Shown here one piece after another: positions 1 through 8,643 of a stretch of DNA of 64,000 nt. Both the position numbers and the translations under genes were made by a program. Position 1 is the stretch's first letter. Each line of letters begins with the position of its first letter. The stretch is from Paludibacteraceae bacterium (lineage in GTDB: Bacteria; Bacteroidota; Bacteroidia; Bacteroidales; Paludibacteraceae). Where the stretch lies: the NCBI GenBank assembly GCA_905233415.1, contig CAJOEX010000005.1, forward strand, positions 248,001 to 312,000, in the 5' to 3' direction. A model generated the notes under the pieces. It did not search any database, had not been told where the DNA came from, and was given only the letters and a program-made list of their open reading frames with translations.

Positions 1-481
1 TATTGGCACGTGCATTTGCAGGATTCAGATGATGTAAATCCATATATGCATCATTTTCAGTGCCGCCCCACCAACTTTTCGGGAAACAATGCTCAATTTC
101 CAAATCCGGAATAGAAACAGCGCCATAGATATCTAAAGCCATGAAATGTACCCGATTGGAATACATATCCCAGATAGAATTATCTTCCTTGGTATCGGTA
201 TATAAAAAACCATCCCAAGTGTATTGGTGTGAATGCTTTTCATCAACACCGCGCGCTCCGTATTTGCATCTGTCTCCGGCATTGTACTCCGTTTTAATGG
301 AATTAGGCTTTGTCTGCGTCATGGCAGACCAATCGACCGGATAGATGATTTTGCTCAAAGCCGTTTTGAGTTCGGCATCTTTCTTGCCGTCAGCGGCTTT
401 GTAGTAGTCTTTCGGCATCTGCTCCGCCGAAATCGTGAGGGCAATCAGAATGCCCATCATAAAGGAAAATGTTTTTCTCAT
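1..481 (-). CDS. Secreted endonuclease I family nuclease (3' end cut by window edge)
   Basis: The first 160 codons of a minus-strand gene that runs off the left edge. Start ATG at 481; residues 4-19 are hydrophobic and look like a signal peptide, so the enzyme is probably exported. Residues 126-138 (DLEIEHCFPKSWW) and 148-154 (DLHHLNP) match the H...P.SW and DLHHL.P core of the endonuclease I / EndA family, which cleaves DNA non-specifically with a metal ion bound near these histidines. The remaining C-terminal part is not visible. It lies 33 bp downstream of pssA in the same direction and may share its transcript. Family assignment is firm from the motifs; the role, such as nutrient scavenging from extracellular DNA, is inference. 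Confidence 0.85.
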   Translation of the reverse strand, partial: MRKTFSFMMGILIALTISAEQMPKDYYKAADGKKDAELKTALSKIIYPVDWSAMTQTKPNSIKTEYNAGDRCKYGARGVDEKHSHQYTWDGFLYTDTKEDNSIWDMYSNRVHFMALDIYGAVSIPDLEIEHCFPKSWWGGTENDAYMDLHHLNPANARAN

Positions 482-514
482 ACAGTAAAAAAATTAAAGG
501 TTAAACATACGGAT

Positions 515-1234
515 TTATTTTTTCGGTTTCAGAATATTGCTCAATATGTTGAGTACTACGTACCAAAGTATTACTCCAGAGCCGGAGAACAGAAGGAATC
601 CCCACTGTTTGGCAAGATATGCCTTGACCGCACAGAAAACAATTAAAATGAATGCTCCGGCAAGGAAAATGTACTTGTCGTAGTTGTCACTCCACGTAAA
701 GTTCTTGAACTTGAGCGAAAAGAAAGGAATCTCGGAAACCAGCAGCCAGCAACTGACAAAAGTTAATGCAAGCAATCCCCACGAAGTAGCAATACCGGTT
801 GTAAAGCCATAAGGCATACTGCATATACCACCCCAAAAGATGGCGTTAGCAGGTGTCGCAAGCCCGATAAAGGAAGATGTCTGACGCTCATCGACATTGA
901 ATTTCGCCAAGCGGAGCGCAGAAAAAGCAGCCATCACAAGTGCAAGGAACGACCACCAGCCAAGAATCGGCAGGTAGTAACAAGCAACAAGCATAGCGGG
1001 AGCGAGTCCGAACGTAATCACATCGGCGAGCGAATCCAGTTCTATACCAATCCGGCTGGGAGCTTTGAGCAAACGGGCGGAAAGTCCGTCAAAGAAGTCA
1101 AAGAAAGCACCAAGCAGAATGAAACAGAACGCCAACATAAATGCGTGCTGCGTCGCCAAGAAAGTTGCAACGGCTCCACAAAGGAGGTTACAAGCGGTAA
1201 TCGTGTCAGGAACAATACGTTTAGTCATTTTCAT
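515..1234 (-). CDS. pssA: CDP-diacylglycerol--serine O-phosphatidyltransferase
   Basis: A 239-residue membrane enzyme that joins CDP-diacylglycerol and L-serine to give phosphatidylserine, the precursor of phosphatidylethanolamine. The CDP-alcohol phosphatidyltransferase signature DG..AR........G...D...D is complete at residues 49-71 (DGLSAR, then GIELDSLAD), with its four metal-binding aspartates, and the remainder is made of about six to eight hydrophobic segments. Length fits the short Bacteroidota PssA type. The gene starts 22 bp after the AmpG-like transporter gene on the same strand, so the two are probably cotranscribed; no promoter-like box was seen in the gap. Confidence 0.93.
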   Translation of the reverse strand: MKMTKRIVPDTITACNLLCGAVATFLATQHAFMLAFCFILLGAFFDFFDGLSARLLKAPSRIGIELDSLADVITFGLAPAMLVACYYLPILGWWSFLALVMAAFSALRLAKFNVDERQTSSFIGLATPANAIFWGGICSMPYGFTTGIATSWGLLALTFVSCWLLVSEIPFFSLKFKNFTWSDNYDKYIFLAGAFILIVFCAVKAYLAKQWGFLLFSGSGVILWYVVLNILSNILKPKK

Positions 1235-1256
1235 ATTTAGTCATTTTCACATTTTC

Positions 1257-2600
1257 TCATTTTTTGCCGTAGCCGGAATCTACCTGACGACGGACAAAGT
1301 ATGTAACTATGATGGTTGTTACCGAACAGGCAATGGCAATCCAGAAGAAAGCATTGTAGCCAACCGCCAGTTCTATTTTGCCGGCAACGAAACCCGGAAT
1401 CATCATACTAAGCGCCATAAATGCCGTACAAATGGCATAGTGGGACGTTTTATATTCGCCATCGGCAAAGAACATCATATACATCATATATGCCGTAAAA
1501 CCAAAGCCATAGCCAAACTGCTCCAGCGAAATGGCAGCGCCAATCAACCAAAGGTTTGTCGGTAAGGCGGCACTCATATATACATACACCAGATTCGGCA
1601 ACGTAAGCAAAGCCGCCATCGGCCACAAGGAGCGTTTGAGACCGAAACGGGAAATATACAACCCTCCTAAAATGCCGCCCAACAACAAGAATGACACGCC
1701 GAAGATGCCATACAACACACCCACAATATCCGTGTCCAAACCCAATCCGCCGCCGAAGATTTGTCCGTCGCGCACAACGGTTTGCGTTGAATCCACCAGA
1801 AACGGCATACTGAGTTTGACAAGCAGTCCTTCCGGCAGACGATAGAGCAGCATAAACAGTATCGCGAGTCCTATTCCGGGTTTGGTAAAAAACGTGCTGA
1901 AAGCTTTAGTTATAGACAGTTGCGTGCCGGAAACAGGTATTTTCTCTTCGACTTTGGGTAGTGCAAAAAGGTGATACATCGAAATAAGAAACAATATAAC
2001 TGCCGCAACTGCCAACGTCACCTGCCAAGAGAAAGGGATATTGCCGGTACTTCTCTCCATGCGGCCCGCAACAAAGACCAAGCCGCCCTGCCCGAAAATC
2101 GTAGCTATACGGTAAAACGTGGAGCGGATACCGATAAATCGCGCCTGGCTGTCAGACGAATGTGCCAGCATATAGTAACCGTCGGCGGCAATATCATGCG
2201 TGGCAGAAGCAAATGCCGTAATAATGAACAAGACCAAGGTCAGCCAGAAAAGGCTGACAGGTGTTTGTTTGGAAGCGATAAGCGCAGTATCCGGATGCGG
2301 CAACGTAAATACCATCAGCACACAGAGTGCCGCCATAAGAATTTGCATAAGAAGAATCCACCATCGTTTGGTTTTGACCACATCCACAATCGGGCTCCAC
2401 AGACCTTTCAGGAACCACGGAAAATATAACAAGGTGGTGAAAAAAGCCAGTTGGTCGTTAGGCACGCCCATCTTGGCGAACATCATTACGGAAACGTTGT
2501 TCACAAGGACATAAGGGACACCTTCTGCAAAATAGAGCGTCGGCACCCATAACCACGGAGATTTTGTATGTGTAGTTGCTGTTTCGATAGTATTTTCCAT
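1257..2600 (-). CDS. AmpG-like MFS transporter (muropeptide permease family)
   Basis: A 447-residue protein with about twelve hydrophobic helices. The N-terminus (PWLWVPTLYFAEGVPY) and the LYFPWFLKGLWSPIVD segment around residues 70 are typical of the AmpG/MFS-1 branch found in Bacteroidota, which imports anhydro-muropeptides released during cell-wall turnover; the actual substrate cannot be read from the sequence. It heads a minus-strand unit followed by pssA and an endonuclease I gene. A well-formed promoter (TTTG, 20 bp, TACCTTTG) lies immediately upstream, leaving a leader of only about 15 nt. Family is confident, substrate is inferred. Confidence 0.8.
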   Translation of the reverse strand: MENTIETATTHTKSPWLWVPTLYFAEGVPYVLVNNVSVMMFAKMGVPNDQLAFFTTLLYFPWFLKGLWSPIVDVVKTKRWWILLMQILMAALCVLMVFTLPHPDTALIASKQTPVSLFWLTLVLFIITAFASATHDIAADGYYMLAHSSDSQARFIGIRSTFYRIATIFGQGGLVFVAGRMERSTGNIPFSWQVTLAVAAVILFLISMYHLFALPKVEEKIPVSGTQLSITKAFSTFFTKPGIGLAILFMLLYRLPEGLLVKLSMPFLVDSTQTVVRDGQIFGGGLGLDTDIVGVLYGIFGVSFLLLGGILGGLYISRFGLKRSLWPMAALLTLPNLVYVYMSAALPTNLWLIGAAISLEQFGYGFGFTAYMMYMMFFADGEYKTSHYAICTAFMALSMMIPGFVAGKIELAVGYNAFFWIAIACSVTTIIVTYFVRRQVDSGYGKK

Positions 2601-2619
2601 AATTTTTGCTATTTGGCGA

Positions 2620-2651
2620 CAAAGGTACTACTTTTTTTGCATATATGCAAA
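2620..2651 (-). promoter_or_regulatory. Bacteroidota-type promoter for the AmpG-like/pssA unit
   Basis: On the minus strand: -33 TTTG (2651-2648), a 20-bp spacer and -7 TACCTTTG (2627-2620). The spacer begins CATATATGCAAA, so the -33 box is one arm of the palindrome TTTGCATATATGCAAA (2636-2651). The same layout recurs at several other promoters in this window. Confidence 0.8.
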
Positions 2652-2765
2652 TTTTTGCAAGAAAAAGTGTGTTTTTTAGGAAAAAGAAGATTTTTCGAGA
2701 CGGAAAAAAGCAGTATTTTCAAGCTATGCACAAGGCATCCTTTTCAATCATTGCAAGAGCAAAGC

Positions 2766-2842
2766 AATCTATCGTTAATCTATCGTCAATCTAACGTAAA
2801 TCTAACGTAAATGTATCGTGTTTCTTTCGTCAATGTTTCGTA
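2766..2842. repeat. Seven tandem degenerate 11-bp repeats
   Basis: Seven head-to-tail 11-bp units: AATCTATCGTT, AATCTATCGTC, AATCTAACGTA twice, AATGTATCGTG, TTTCTTTCGTC, AATGTTTCGTA. The CGT core is kept in all. They lie in the gap between divergent genes, upstream of the polysaccharide operon. The period equals about one helical turn, so a phased protein-binding array is possible but not shown. Confidence 0.75.
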
Positions 2843-2849
2843 GCAGACA

Positions 2850-3037
2850 GGGAGATTTGAAGATCTGAAAATTTGAAAATTGGAAGATTTGAGAATTTGA
2901 AAATTTGAGCTTGAGGTTTGGTGGAAAACAGGACGGAAAAAGAAGAGAAAACAGGACGGAAAAAGAAGAGAAAACAAGCCGGGACAGAAGAGAAAGCAAG
3001 CATAAAATTGAAGAAAAACGAACATAAAATTGAAGAA
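2850..3037. repeat. Purine-rich low-complexity repeats in the intergenic region
   Basis: Noncoding stretch made of three simple repeat types: 8-9-bp units around GAAAATTTG (about 2850-2910), a 23-bp purine unit (key bases ACAGGACGGAAAAAGAAGAG) present exactly at 2925-2947 and 2948-2970 with a decayed third copy to 2992, and CATAAAATTGAAGAA at 3001-3015 and 3023-3037. Open frames on the minus strand here are biased F/S/L-rich translations of the repeats and are not credible genes. Together with the 11-bp array it fills most of the 576-bp gap. Confidence 0.7.
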
Positions 3038-3104
3038 GGACTTGAGGAAAAAATTAAAGAAAAATGAGGAAAAAGAAGTAATTTGACAAAAAAGTGCAAA
3101 TATA

Positions 3105-3136
3105 TTTGCAGATATGTTTTTTTTTTAGTAATTTTG
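3105..3136 (+). promoter_or_regulatory. Promoter of the polysaccharide operon
   Basis: TTTG at 3105-3108, a 20-bp spacer, TAATTTTG at 3129-3136. Expected transcript start is near 3142, giving a leader of about 35 nt before ugd. A short inverted repeat, GGACTTGA (3038-3045) and TCAAGTCC (3152-3159), brackets it. Confidence 0.75.
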
Positions 3137-3176
3137 CGCGTTTTTTAGGTATCAAGTCCGAAATCAGACAGACAAA

Positions 3177-4487
3177 ATGAATATAGCAATAGCAGGAACA
3201 GGATATGTGGGTTTGTCCCTTGCAACCCTTTTGGCTCAAAAACACCACGTGACAGCGGTAGATATCGTGCCGGAAAAAGTGGATATGATCAACCGGTGGC
3301 AATCGCCGATACAGGATGATTATATCGAAAAATATTTCGAAGCACAGAAACACGTTGCGGGCGGGGAATCCACACATAAACAAAATAATGCGGGCGGGAA
3401 TGCCATTGAAACCGAACCGAAATTGGATTTGAGGGCGACACTGGATGCGAAAGAAGCATATAAAGAAGCGGAATTTGTAGTAATAGCCGCTCCGACAAAC
3501 TATGACAGCCAAAAGAACTACTTTGACACGTCGGCTGTGGAAACGGTTATCCGGCTGGTGACGGAAGTGAATCCGAAAGCAATCATGGTCATCAAATCAA
3601 CTATTCCTGTAGGCTTTACGGAACATATCCGGACCAAAACAGGCAGCAAGAATATCATCTTTGCGCCGGAGTTCCTGCGAGAATCCAAAGCTCTTTACGA
3701 CAATCTGTATCCTTCGCGTATTATTGTGGGTCACGAGCAATCAGACGAACACTTGCGCAAGGCGGCAGAAACATTTGCAAAGATGCTGCAAGAATGTGCA
3801 TTAAAAGAAGACATTCCTGTGCTGTTTATGGGTTCGACAGAAGCAGAAGCCGTGAAACTGTTTGCCAATACGTATTTGGCTTTGCGAGTCAGCTATTTCA
3901 ACGAATTGGATACCTATGCCGAGATGAAGGGACTTGACACCAAAGCCATTATTGACGGCGTTTGCCTCGACCCGCGAATCGGTTCACACTATAACAATCC
4001 GTCGTTCGGCTACGGCGGATATTGTTTGCCAAAAGACACGAAACAACTGCTTGCGAACTATCAGGATGTGCCGGAAAACCTGATTGAAGCCATTGTGGAA
4101 AGCAACCGGACACGGAAAGATTTTATTGCGGACCGCGTGCTTGCCAAAGCCGGTTATTACGCATACAGCGAGGAAAACAGCTGGAACCAGCAACAAGAGA
4201 AACGTGTGACAATAGGCGTTTACCGACTGACAATGAAGTCGAACAGCGACAATTTCCGGCAATCGTCGATTCAAGGAATCATGAAACGAATCAAAGCCAA
4301 AGGAGCCAGTTGTATCGTTTATGAACCTACTCTGCCCGACGGAACGATGTTCTTCGGCAGCAAAGTGGTTAACGATTTGGCAGCATTCAAGGCAGAATCA
4401 GATGCGATAATCGCCAACCGGTATGATGCTGTGTTGGATGATGTAAAAGAAAAGATTTATACGAGAGATATATTTAAGAGAGACTAA
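3177..4487 (+). CDS. ugd: UDP-glucose 6-dehydrogenase
   Basis: A 436-residue nucleotide-sugar dehydrogenase that oxidises UDP-glucose twice with NAD+ to UDP-glucuronate. The N-terminal Rossmann motif is [14 protein letters not shown]; the middle helical region and STIPVGFTE / FAPEFLRE segments are typical of the family; the catalytic cysteine sits in [11 protein letters not shown] at about residue 283, and the C-terminal UDP-binding domain follows. It resembles the Ugd branch and not the WecC/TviB branch represented by the second dehydrogenase of this operon (6498-7760). First gene after the operon promoter and separated by one base from the epimerase gene. Likely supplies UDP-GlcA for the polysaccharide made here. 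Confidence 0.9.
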   Translation: MNIAIAGTGYVGLSLATLLAQKHHVTAVDIVPEKVDMINRWQSPIQDDYIEKYFEAQKHVAGGESTHKQNNAGGNAIETEPKLDLRATLDAKEAYKEAEFVVIAAPTNYDSQKNYFDTSAVETVIRLVTEVNPKAIMVIKSTIPVGFTEHIRTKTGSKNIIFAPEFLRESKALYDNLYPSRIIVGHEQSDEHLRKAAETFAKMLQECALKEDIPVLFMGSTEAEAVKLFANTYLALRVSYFNELDTYAEMKGLDTKAIIDGVCLDPRIGSHYNNPSFGYGGYCLPKDTKQLLANYQDVPENLIEAIVESNRTRKDFIADRVLAKAGYYAYSEENSWNQQQEKRVTIGVYRLTMKSNSDNFRQSSIQGIMKRIKAKGASCIVYEPTLPDGTMFFGSKVVNDLAAFKAESDAIIANRYDAVLDDVKEKIYTRDIFKRD

Positions 4488-4488
4488 T

Positions 4489-5463
4489 ATGAGCAAAATC
4501 TTAGTTACAGGCGGAGCAGGATTTATCGGCTCCAATTTATGCGAAAGTCTTTTACAAGACGGACATACAGTGGTATGTCTGGACAATTTTTCGACAGGCC
4601 ATCGCGAAAACATCGAACATCTGTTTACGGAATTTCCGGACAGATTCAGATTGATTGAAGGGGATATCCGCGACATGGAAACCTGCCGGGAAGCCGTTAG
4701 CGGTCAAGATTACGTGCTGCATGAGGCCGCATTAGGAAGTGTTCCACGCTCCATCAAAGACCCTGCAACCACGAATGCCGTAAATATCGGCGGCTTCCTG
4801 AACATGCTGATTGCAGCAAGAGACGAGGGAGTAAAACGATTTGTGTTTGCAGCCAGCAGTTCGACCTACGGAGACAGCCAAACACTGCCGAAAGTGGAAG
4901 ATGTTATCGGTAAACCTCTTTCGCCATACGCCATTACGAAGTTTGTGGACGAGTTGTACGCAGACGTATTCGCACGGACATACGGCACGGAATATATCGG
5001 ATTGAGATATTTCAACGTGTTCGGCCGCAGACAAGACCCAAATGGCGCATATGCCGCAGTCATTCCGTTGTTCGTGAAGAAATTTATGAATCATGAGGCT
5101 CCGAATATCAACGGCGACGGCGAATACAGCCGGGATTTCACATACATTGACAATGTGATTCTGATGAACAAGCTGGCGCTTTCGACAGAAAATCCGGAAG
5201 CGCTGAACCAGATTTACAACACCGCATTCGGCGAGCGGACGACACTTAATCAGTTGGTGACGTATTTGCAGGAGTTCCTGTCGGAATTTGATGCGAAAAT
5301 TGCCGAAATAGAGCCGACTCACGGTCCGAACCGGTTGGGCGATATACCCCACTCTCTGGCATCGATTGACAAAGCCAAACGGTTGTTAAACTATGCGCCG
5401 AAATATTCGATGCGGGACGGATTGAAAGAAGCCTGCAAGTGGTATTGGGAAAATCTAAAGTAA
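4489..5463 (+). CDS. NAD-dependent UDP-N-acetylhexosamine 4-epimerase (WbpP/TviC-like)
   Basis: A 324-residue extended SDR enzyme. The NAD motif TGGAGFIGSNL is at residues 7-17, the SDR catalytic tyrosine and lysine are in SPYAITK at about residue 145, and a Ser-rich AASSSTYG stretch precedes it. The overall pattern (FNVFGRRQDPNGAYAAVIP) is that of the UDP-GlcNAc/UDP-GalNAc C4-epimerase group WbpP/TviC. Next to a TviB/WbpO-like dehydrogenase (6498-7760) the pair would interconvert UDP-GlcNAc and UDP-GalNAc and oxidise to UDP-GalNAcA. Sits one base after ugd. UDP-glucuronate epimerase is the main alternative; sequence motifs favour the former. Confidence 0.8.
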   Translation: MSKILVTGGAGFIGSNLCESLLQDGHTVVCLDNFSTGHRENIEHLFTEFPDRFRLIEGDIRDMETCREAVSGQDYVLHEAALGSVPRSIKDPATTNAVNIGGFLNMLIAARDEGVKRFVFAASSSTYGDSQTLPKVEDVIGKPLSPYAITKFVDELYADVFARTYGTEYIGLRYFNVFGRRQDPNGAYAAVIPLFVKKFMNHEAPNINGDGEYSRDFTYIDNVILMNKLALSTENPEALNQIYNTAFGERTTLNQLVTYLQEFLSEFDAKIAEIEPTHGPNRLGDIPHSLASIDKAKRLLNYAPKYSMRDGLKEACKWYWENLK

Positions 5464-5470
5464 ACGACAG

Positions 5471-6496
5471 ATGCGAATTGCGATTCACCATAGAGAAGGC
5501 TCATACAGCACCCGCTGGATTGAATATTGCCGCGAACATAAACTGGATTACAAGGTAGTTAATGCCTATGACACGGATATTGTGGCACAAACAAGTGACT
5601 GCGATATTTTCCTTTGGCACTACCATCAGGGTTCCGCAGCAGACATGAACTTTGCAAAACAGCTGCTGTTCGCGCTTCAAGAAACAGGCAAGGTTGTTTA
5701 TCCAAACTTTGTAACCGGCTGGCACTTTGACGACAAACTCGGACAGAAATATCTGTTTGAGGCAAACGGAATCAAGGCCGCACCTGCTTTTGCCTTCTAT
5801 GACGAGAAAACGGCATTGGATTGGGCAAAAAAGACAACTTGGCCGAAAGTATTCAAACTGCGTGGCGGAGCAGGAAGTTATAATGTGGAGTTGGTGAAGT
5901 CCTTCAGCGAAGCCAAGAAATACATATGTCAGGCATTCCGTCAAGGATTTCCGGCATATGACAAAGGTCGCAGAATGCGCAGAATATTGAAGCGGTTCTT
6001 CGGAGGAAAAGCAAGTCTAAAAGAGGCTGTTGCATCGATTTCGTTGCTATTCAGGCATTTGCCAACGGATTTGCTCAGCGACCACAAAGGCTATATCTAT
6101 TTCCAAGAGTTTATTCCGACCGAAAATCGGGATTATCGCGTGGAGACCTGTGGTGACAAGGCCATTGCGATGGTCCGCTACGCGCGCAAAGGCGACTTCC
6201 GCGCTTCCGGCGGGCATAATGACCACTTTGAGCATGAATTGATTGAACCGGATGTGATACGGTTTGCATTTGATGTGGCAAAGAAACTGAATCTGCAAAG
6301 TGCAGCCTTGGACATTGTGCGCAATAAAGAAACAGGAGAACTGTATATCGTGGAGGTATCCTACTGCTATGGCGTGGACAAAGATGAATTTGACCACGGA
6401 TACTGGACAGCAGATGCCCAATGGCACGATGAGCCGTTTGACGGACAAGACTGGATAATAGAAGAAGTAATCAAGGAATATAAATCAAAAAAATAA
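5471..6496 (+). CDS. ATP-grasp family ligase in polysaccharide operon
   Basis: A 341-residue protein with an ATP-grasp layout: an N-terminal preATP-grasp domain (residues 1-90), the lysine/glycine segment VFKLRGGAGSYNVEL around residue 125-140, a YFQEFIP hinge near residue 214, and the metal-binding end ...ALDIVRNKETGELYIVEVSY near residue 280-305 (aspartate and glutamate positions present). RimK-like enzymes of this fold make amide bonds with ATP. Placed between a 4-epimerase and a UDP-HexNAc 6-dehydrogenase, an attractive inference is amidation of a uronic acid carboxylate by an amino acid, but the substrate is unknown. Starts 7 bp after the epimerase. Confidence 0.7.
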   Translation: MRIAIHHREGSYSTRWIEYCREHKLDYKVVNAYDTDIVAQTSDCDIFLWHYHQGSAADMNFAKQLLFALQETGKVVYPNFVTGWHFDDKLGQKYLFEANGIKAAPAFAFYDEKTALDWAKKTTWPKVFKLRGGAGSYNVELVKSFSEAKKYICQAFRQGFPAYDKGRRMRRILKRFFGGKASLKEAVASISLLFRHLPTDLLSDHKGYIYFQEFIPTENRDYRVETCGDKAIAMVRYARKGDFRASGGHNDHFEHELIEPDVIRFAFDVAKKLNLQSAALDIVRNKETGELYIVEVSYCYGVDKDEFDHGYWTADAQWHDEPFDGQDWIIEEVIKEYKSKK

Positions 6497-6497
6497 T

Positions 6498-7760
6498 ATG
6501 GAAACAAAAATTTGCGTTATCGGCTTAGGGTATGTGGGACTTCCCTTGGCACGTTTATTCTCGACAAAGTACCCAACAGTAGGATTTGACATGAATCCCA
6601 ATCGTGTGAATGCGTTAATGGCAGGTCATGATGCCACTTTGGAAGTAAGTGACGAGTTGCTGCAAAGTGCGATTAAAAACGGCTTCAAATGCACCGCAAA
6701 CATTGATGACATTCGCGACTGCAACTTCTATGTAGTGGCTGTTCCGACGCCGGTTGACAGCGACAACAAGCCCGATTTGACGCCGCTTTACGGTGCCAGC
6801 GAGACAGTCGGAAAAGTGATTAACAAAGGCGATATCGTTGTATATGAATCGACCGTTTATCCGGGTGTGACAGAAGATGAGTGCATCCCCGTAGTAGAGA
6901 AAGTAAGCGGACTGAAATTCAATGTGGATTTCTTTGCGGGTTACTCGCCGGAACGTATCAATCCGGGCGACAAACAACATACGGTTGAGCATATCAAGAA
7001 AGTCACTTCAGGTTCTACGCCGGAAATTGGCAAGAAAGTAAATGCCATCTATTCGTCGGTTATTACCGCCGGAACGCACCTCGCTCCGACCATGAAAGTG
7101 GCAGAAGCTGCAAAAGTGATTGAAAACAGCCAGCGTGACATCAATATCGCATTTGTGAACGAACTGAGCAAAATCTTCACAAAGATGGGCATTGACACGC
7201 ACGACGTACTGGAAGCCGCTTCTACAAAATGGAACTTCCTACCCTTCCAACCCGGACTGGTCGGCGGTCATTGTATCGGCGTTGACCCGTATTATCTGGC
7301 GCAATGTGCACAACGCTACGGATATAATCCGGAGATTATTCTTGCCGGCCGCCGGATGAACGACGGAATGGGCGAATATGTGGCGACACAGGTGATTAAG
7401 CTGATGATTAAGAAAGGCATTCAAGTTGTAGGCAGCAAGATTCTGATGCTCGGTTTCACCTTCAAAGAGAATTGTCCGGATGTCCGCAATACGAAGGTTA
7501 TCGACATCTACAAAGCGTTGAAAGAATACAATTTGGACATTGTAGTATATGACCCGTGGGCAAATCCTGCGGTTGCAAAACGCGAATACGGCATTGATAT
7601 TGTGAATGAACTGCCTGCAGGACAATTTGACACAGCGATTTTGGCAGTTGCACACAAGGAATTTGCCAATTTAGATGTATGCAAACTAGTCAAAGACAAA
7701 CACGTTATCTTTGATGTGAAGGGCTTCCTCGACAGGAAATTGGTGGACGGCAGACTGTAA
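6498..7760 (+). CDS. UDP-N-acetyl-hexosamine 6-dehydrogenase (WbpO/TviB-like)
   Basis: A 420-residue dehydrogenase of the UDP-GlcNAc/UDP-GalNAc branch (TviB/VipA, WbpO). Seen: Rossmann motif CVIGLGYVGLPLA at residues 5-17, the family segments PTPVD, YESTVYPGVTEDE and GYSPERINPGD, the catalytic cysteine in VGGHCIGVDPYYL at about residue 259, and the C-terminal FTFKENCPDVRNTKV. It would make UDP-GalNAcA from UDP-GalNAc together with the epimerase gene two positions upstream (Vi-antigen and Pseudomonas O6 pathways use the same pair). One base separates it from the ATP-grasp gene. GlcNAc versus GalNAc preference cannot be decided from sequence. Confidence 0.85.
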   Translation: METKICVIGLGYVGLPLARLFSTKYPTVGFDMNPNRVNALMAGHDATLEVSDELLQSAIKNGFKCTANIDDIRDCNFYVVAVPTPVDSDNKPDLTPLYGASETVGKVINKGDIVVYESTVYPGVTEDECIPVVEKVSGLKFNVDFFAGYSPERINPGDKQHTVEHIKKVTSGSTPEIGKKVNAIYSSVITAGTHLAPTMKVAEAAKVIENSQRDINIAFVNELSKIFTKMGIDTHDVLEAASTKWNFLPFQPGLVGGHCIGVDPYYLAQCAQRYGYNPEIILAGRRMNDGMGEYVATQVIKLMIKKGIQVVGSKILMLGFTFKENCPDVRNTKVIDIYKALKEYNLDIVVYDPWANPAVAKREYGIDIVNELPAGQFDTAILAVAHKEFANLDVCKLVKDKHVIFDVKGFLDRKLVDGRL

Positions 7761-7764
7761 TTTC

Positions 7765-8640
7765 ATGAATCATATTGCGTGCATATCAGTTCCGTTGTGG
7801 CAAGGTGCCGAAAAGTATGGCATGAATCTGGCCCCAGGCACCTTATATAATATAGGGTTGCAAGGTGTGCTTGAATCTCAATTCGAGGTAACGCAACATT
7901 CAATGCCGGAATTAGGAACCTTTGATGCAGAAAACAAATATGCAGTACTTGCCGATTACTTGACTTTGCTCAAAAAGCAAGTGCTACAAGCATACAAAAA
8001 GGGACATTTCCCGCTAACAATCGGCGGAGACCATTCATTAGGGTTGGGATCGGCTGCCGCTACAGCGGAAACATTCAAAAATACCGGTCTCATCTGGTTT
8101 GATGCACACGGGGATATGAATACGGAAGCGACTTCAGATACCGGTCATATTCACGGAATGCCAGTTGCAGCGTTAATGGGGCTTTGCAGCAGCGAATTGA
8201 ACACGGTGCCAGAAGTGTATATCAAACCAGAAAATATCTTTTGGATTGGCTCACGCAGTATTGATACAGGAGAACAACGACTTATTGACGAGAAGCATCT
8301 GCATATCTATTCTGCTAAGCTTGTTCAGACAAAAGGAATGGCTTGGGTGATGCAAAATATTATTCATCAAATGCACGAACAAGGCATTGCGCATATTCAC
8401 CTGTCCATAGATGTGGATGCAATTGACCCGAAACTGTTCCCAGCAACTTCTGTTCCCGAACCAAACGGACTGACATTCGAAGATTTTAATATCTTTGTTC
8501 AGTCTCTGCGGCAAATACAGCATCAAATTGCAGCCATCGACTGGGTGGAATATAATCCTACTTTGGATAACGAACAACACGAATGCGGGAAATGGTGCGT
8601 CGGTGCTATTGACAAACTATTGAAAACAGTATTGGAATAA
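7765..8640 (+). CDS. Arginase family ureohydrolase
   Basis: A 291-residue ureohydrolase. All Mn2+ ligands are visible: GGDHS near residue 92, DAHGDMN near residue 114, and SIDVDAIDP near residue 216. The segment TGHIHGMPVAALMG near residue 130 and WVEYNPTLDNE near residue 260 are arginase-like and unlike agmatinase. Expected reaction: L-arginine to L-ornithine plus urea. It is embedded in the polysaccharide operon (4 bp after the dehydrogenase, 3 bp before wzx), which is an unusual setting; with two ATP-grasp ligases present, ornithine as a glycan substituent is a testable idea. Formimidoylglutamase is an alternative activity. Confidence 0.82.
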   Translation: MNHIACISVPLWQGAEKYGMNLAPGTLYNIGLQGVLESQFEVTQHSMPELGTFDAENKYAVLADYLTLLKKQVLQAYKKGHFPLTIGGDHSLGLGSAAATAETFKNTGLIWFDAHGDMNTEATSDTGHIHGMPVAALMGLCSSELNTVPEVYIKPENIFWIGSRSIDTGEQRLIDEKHLHIYSAKLVQTKGMAWVMQNIIHQMHEQGIAHIHLSIDVDAIDPKLFPATSVPEPNGLTFEDFNIFVQSLRQIQHQIAAIDWVEYNPTLDNEQHECGKWCVGAIDKLLKTVLE

Positions 8641-8643
8641 AGT

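Noticed and set aside
2766..2842. CRISPR array
   Set aside because: The units are 11 bp with no spacers, and no cas genes are present in the window.
2786..3099. Minus-strand small open frames in the repeat-rich region
   Set aside because: They translate the purine-rich repeats into F/S/L-rich peptides and overlap a promoter.
3177..4487. Assigning the first dehydrogenase as the UDP-HexNAc enzyme
   Set aside because: Its sequence around the catalytic cysteine (GGYCLPKDT) is Ugd-type; the GGHCIGVDPYY type is in the gene at 6498-7760.
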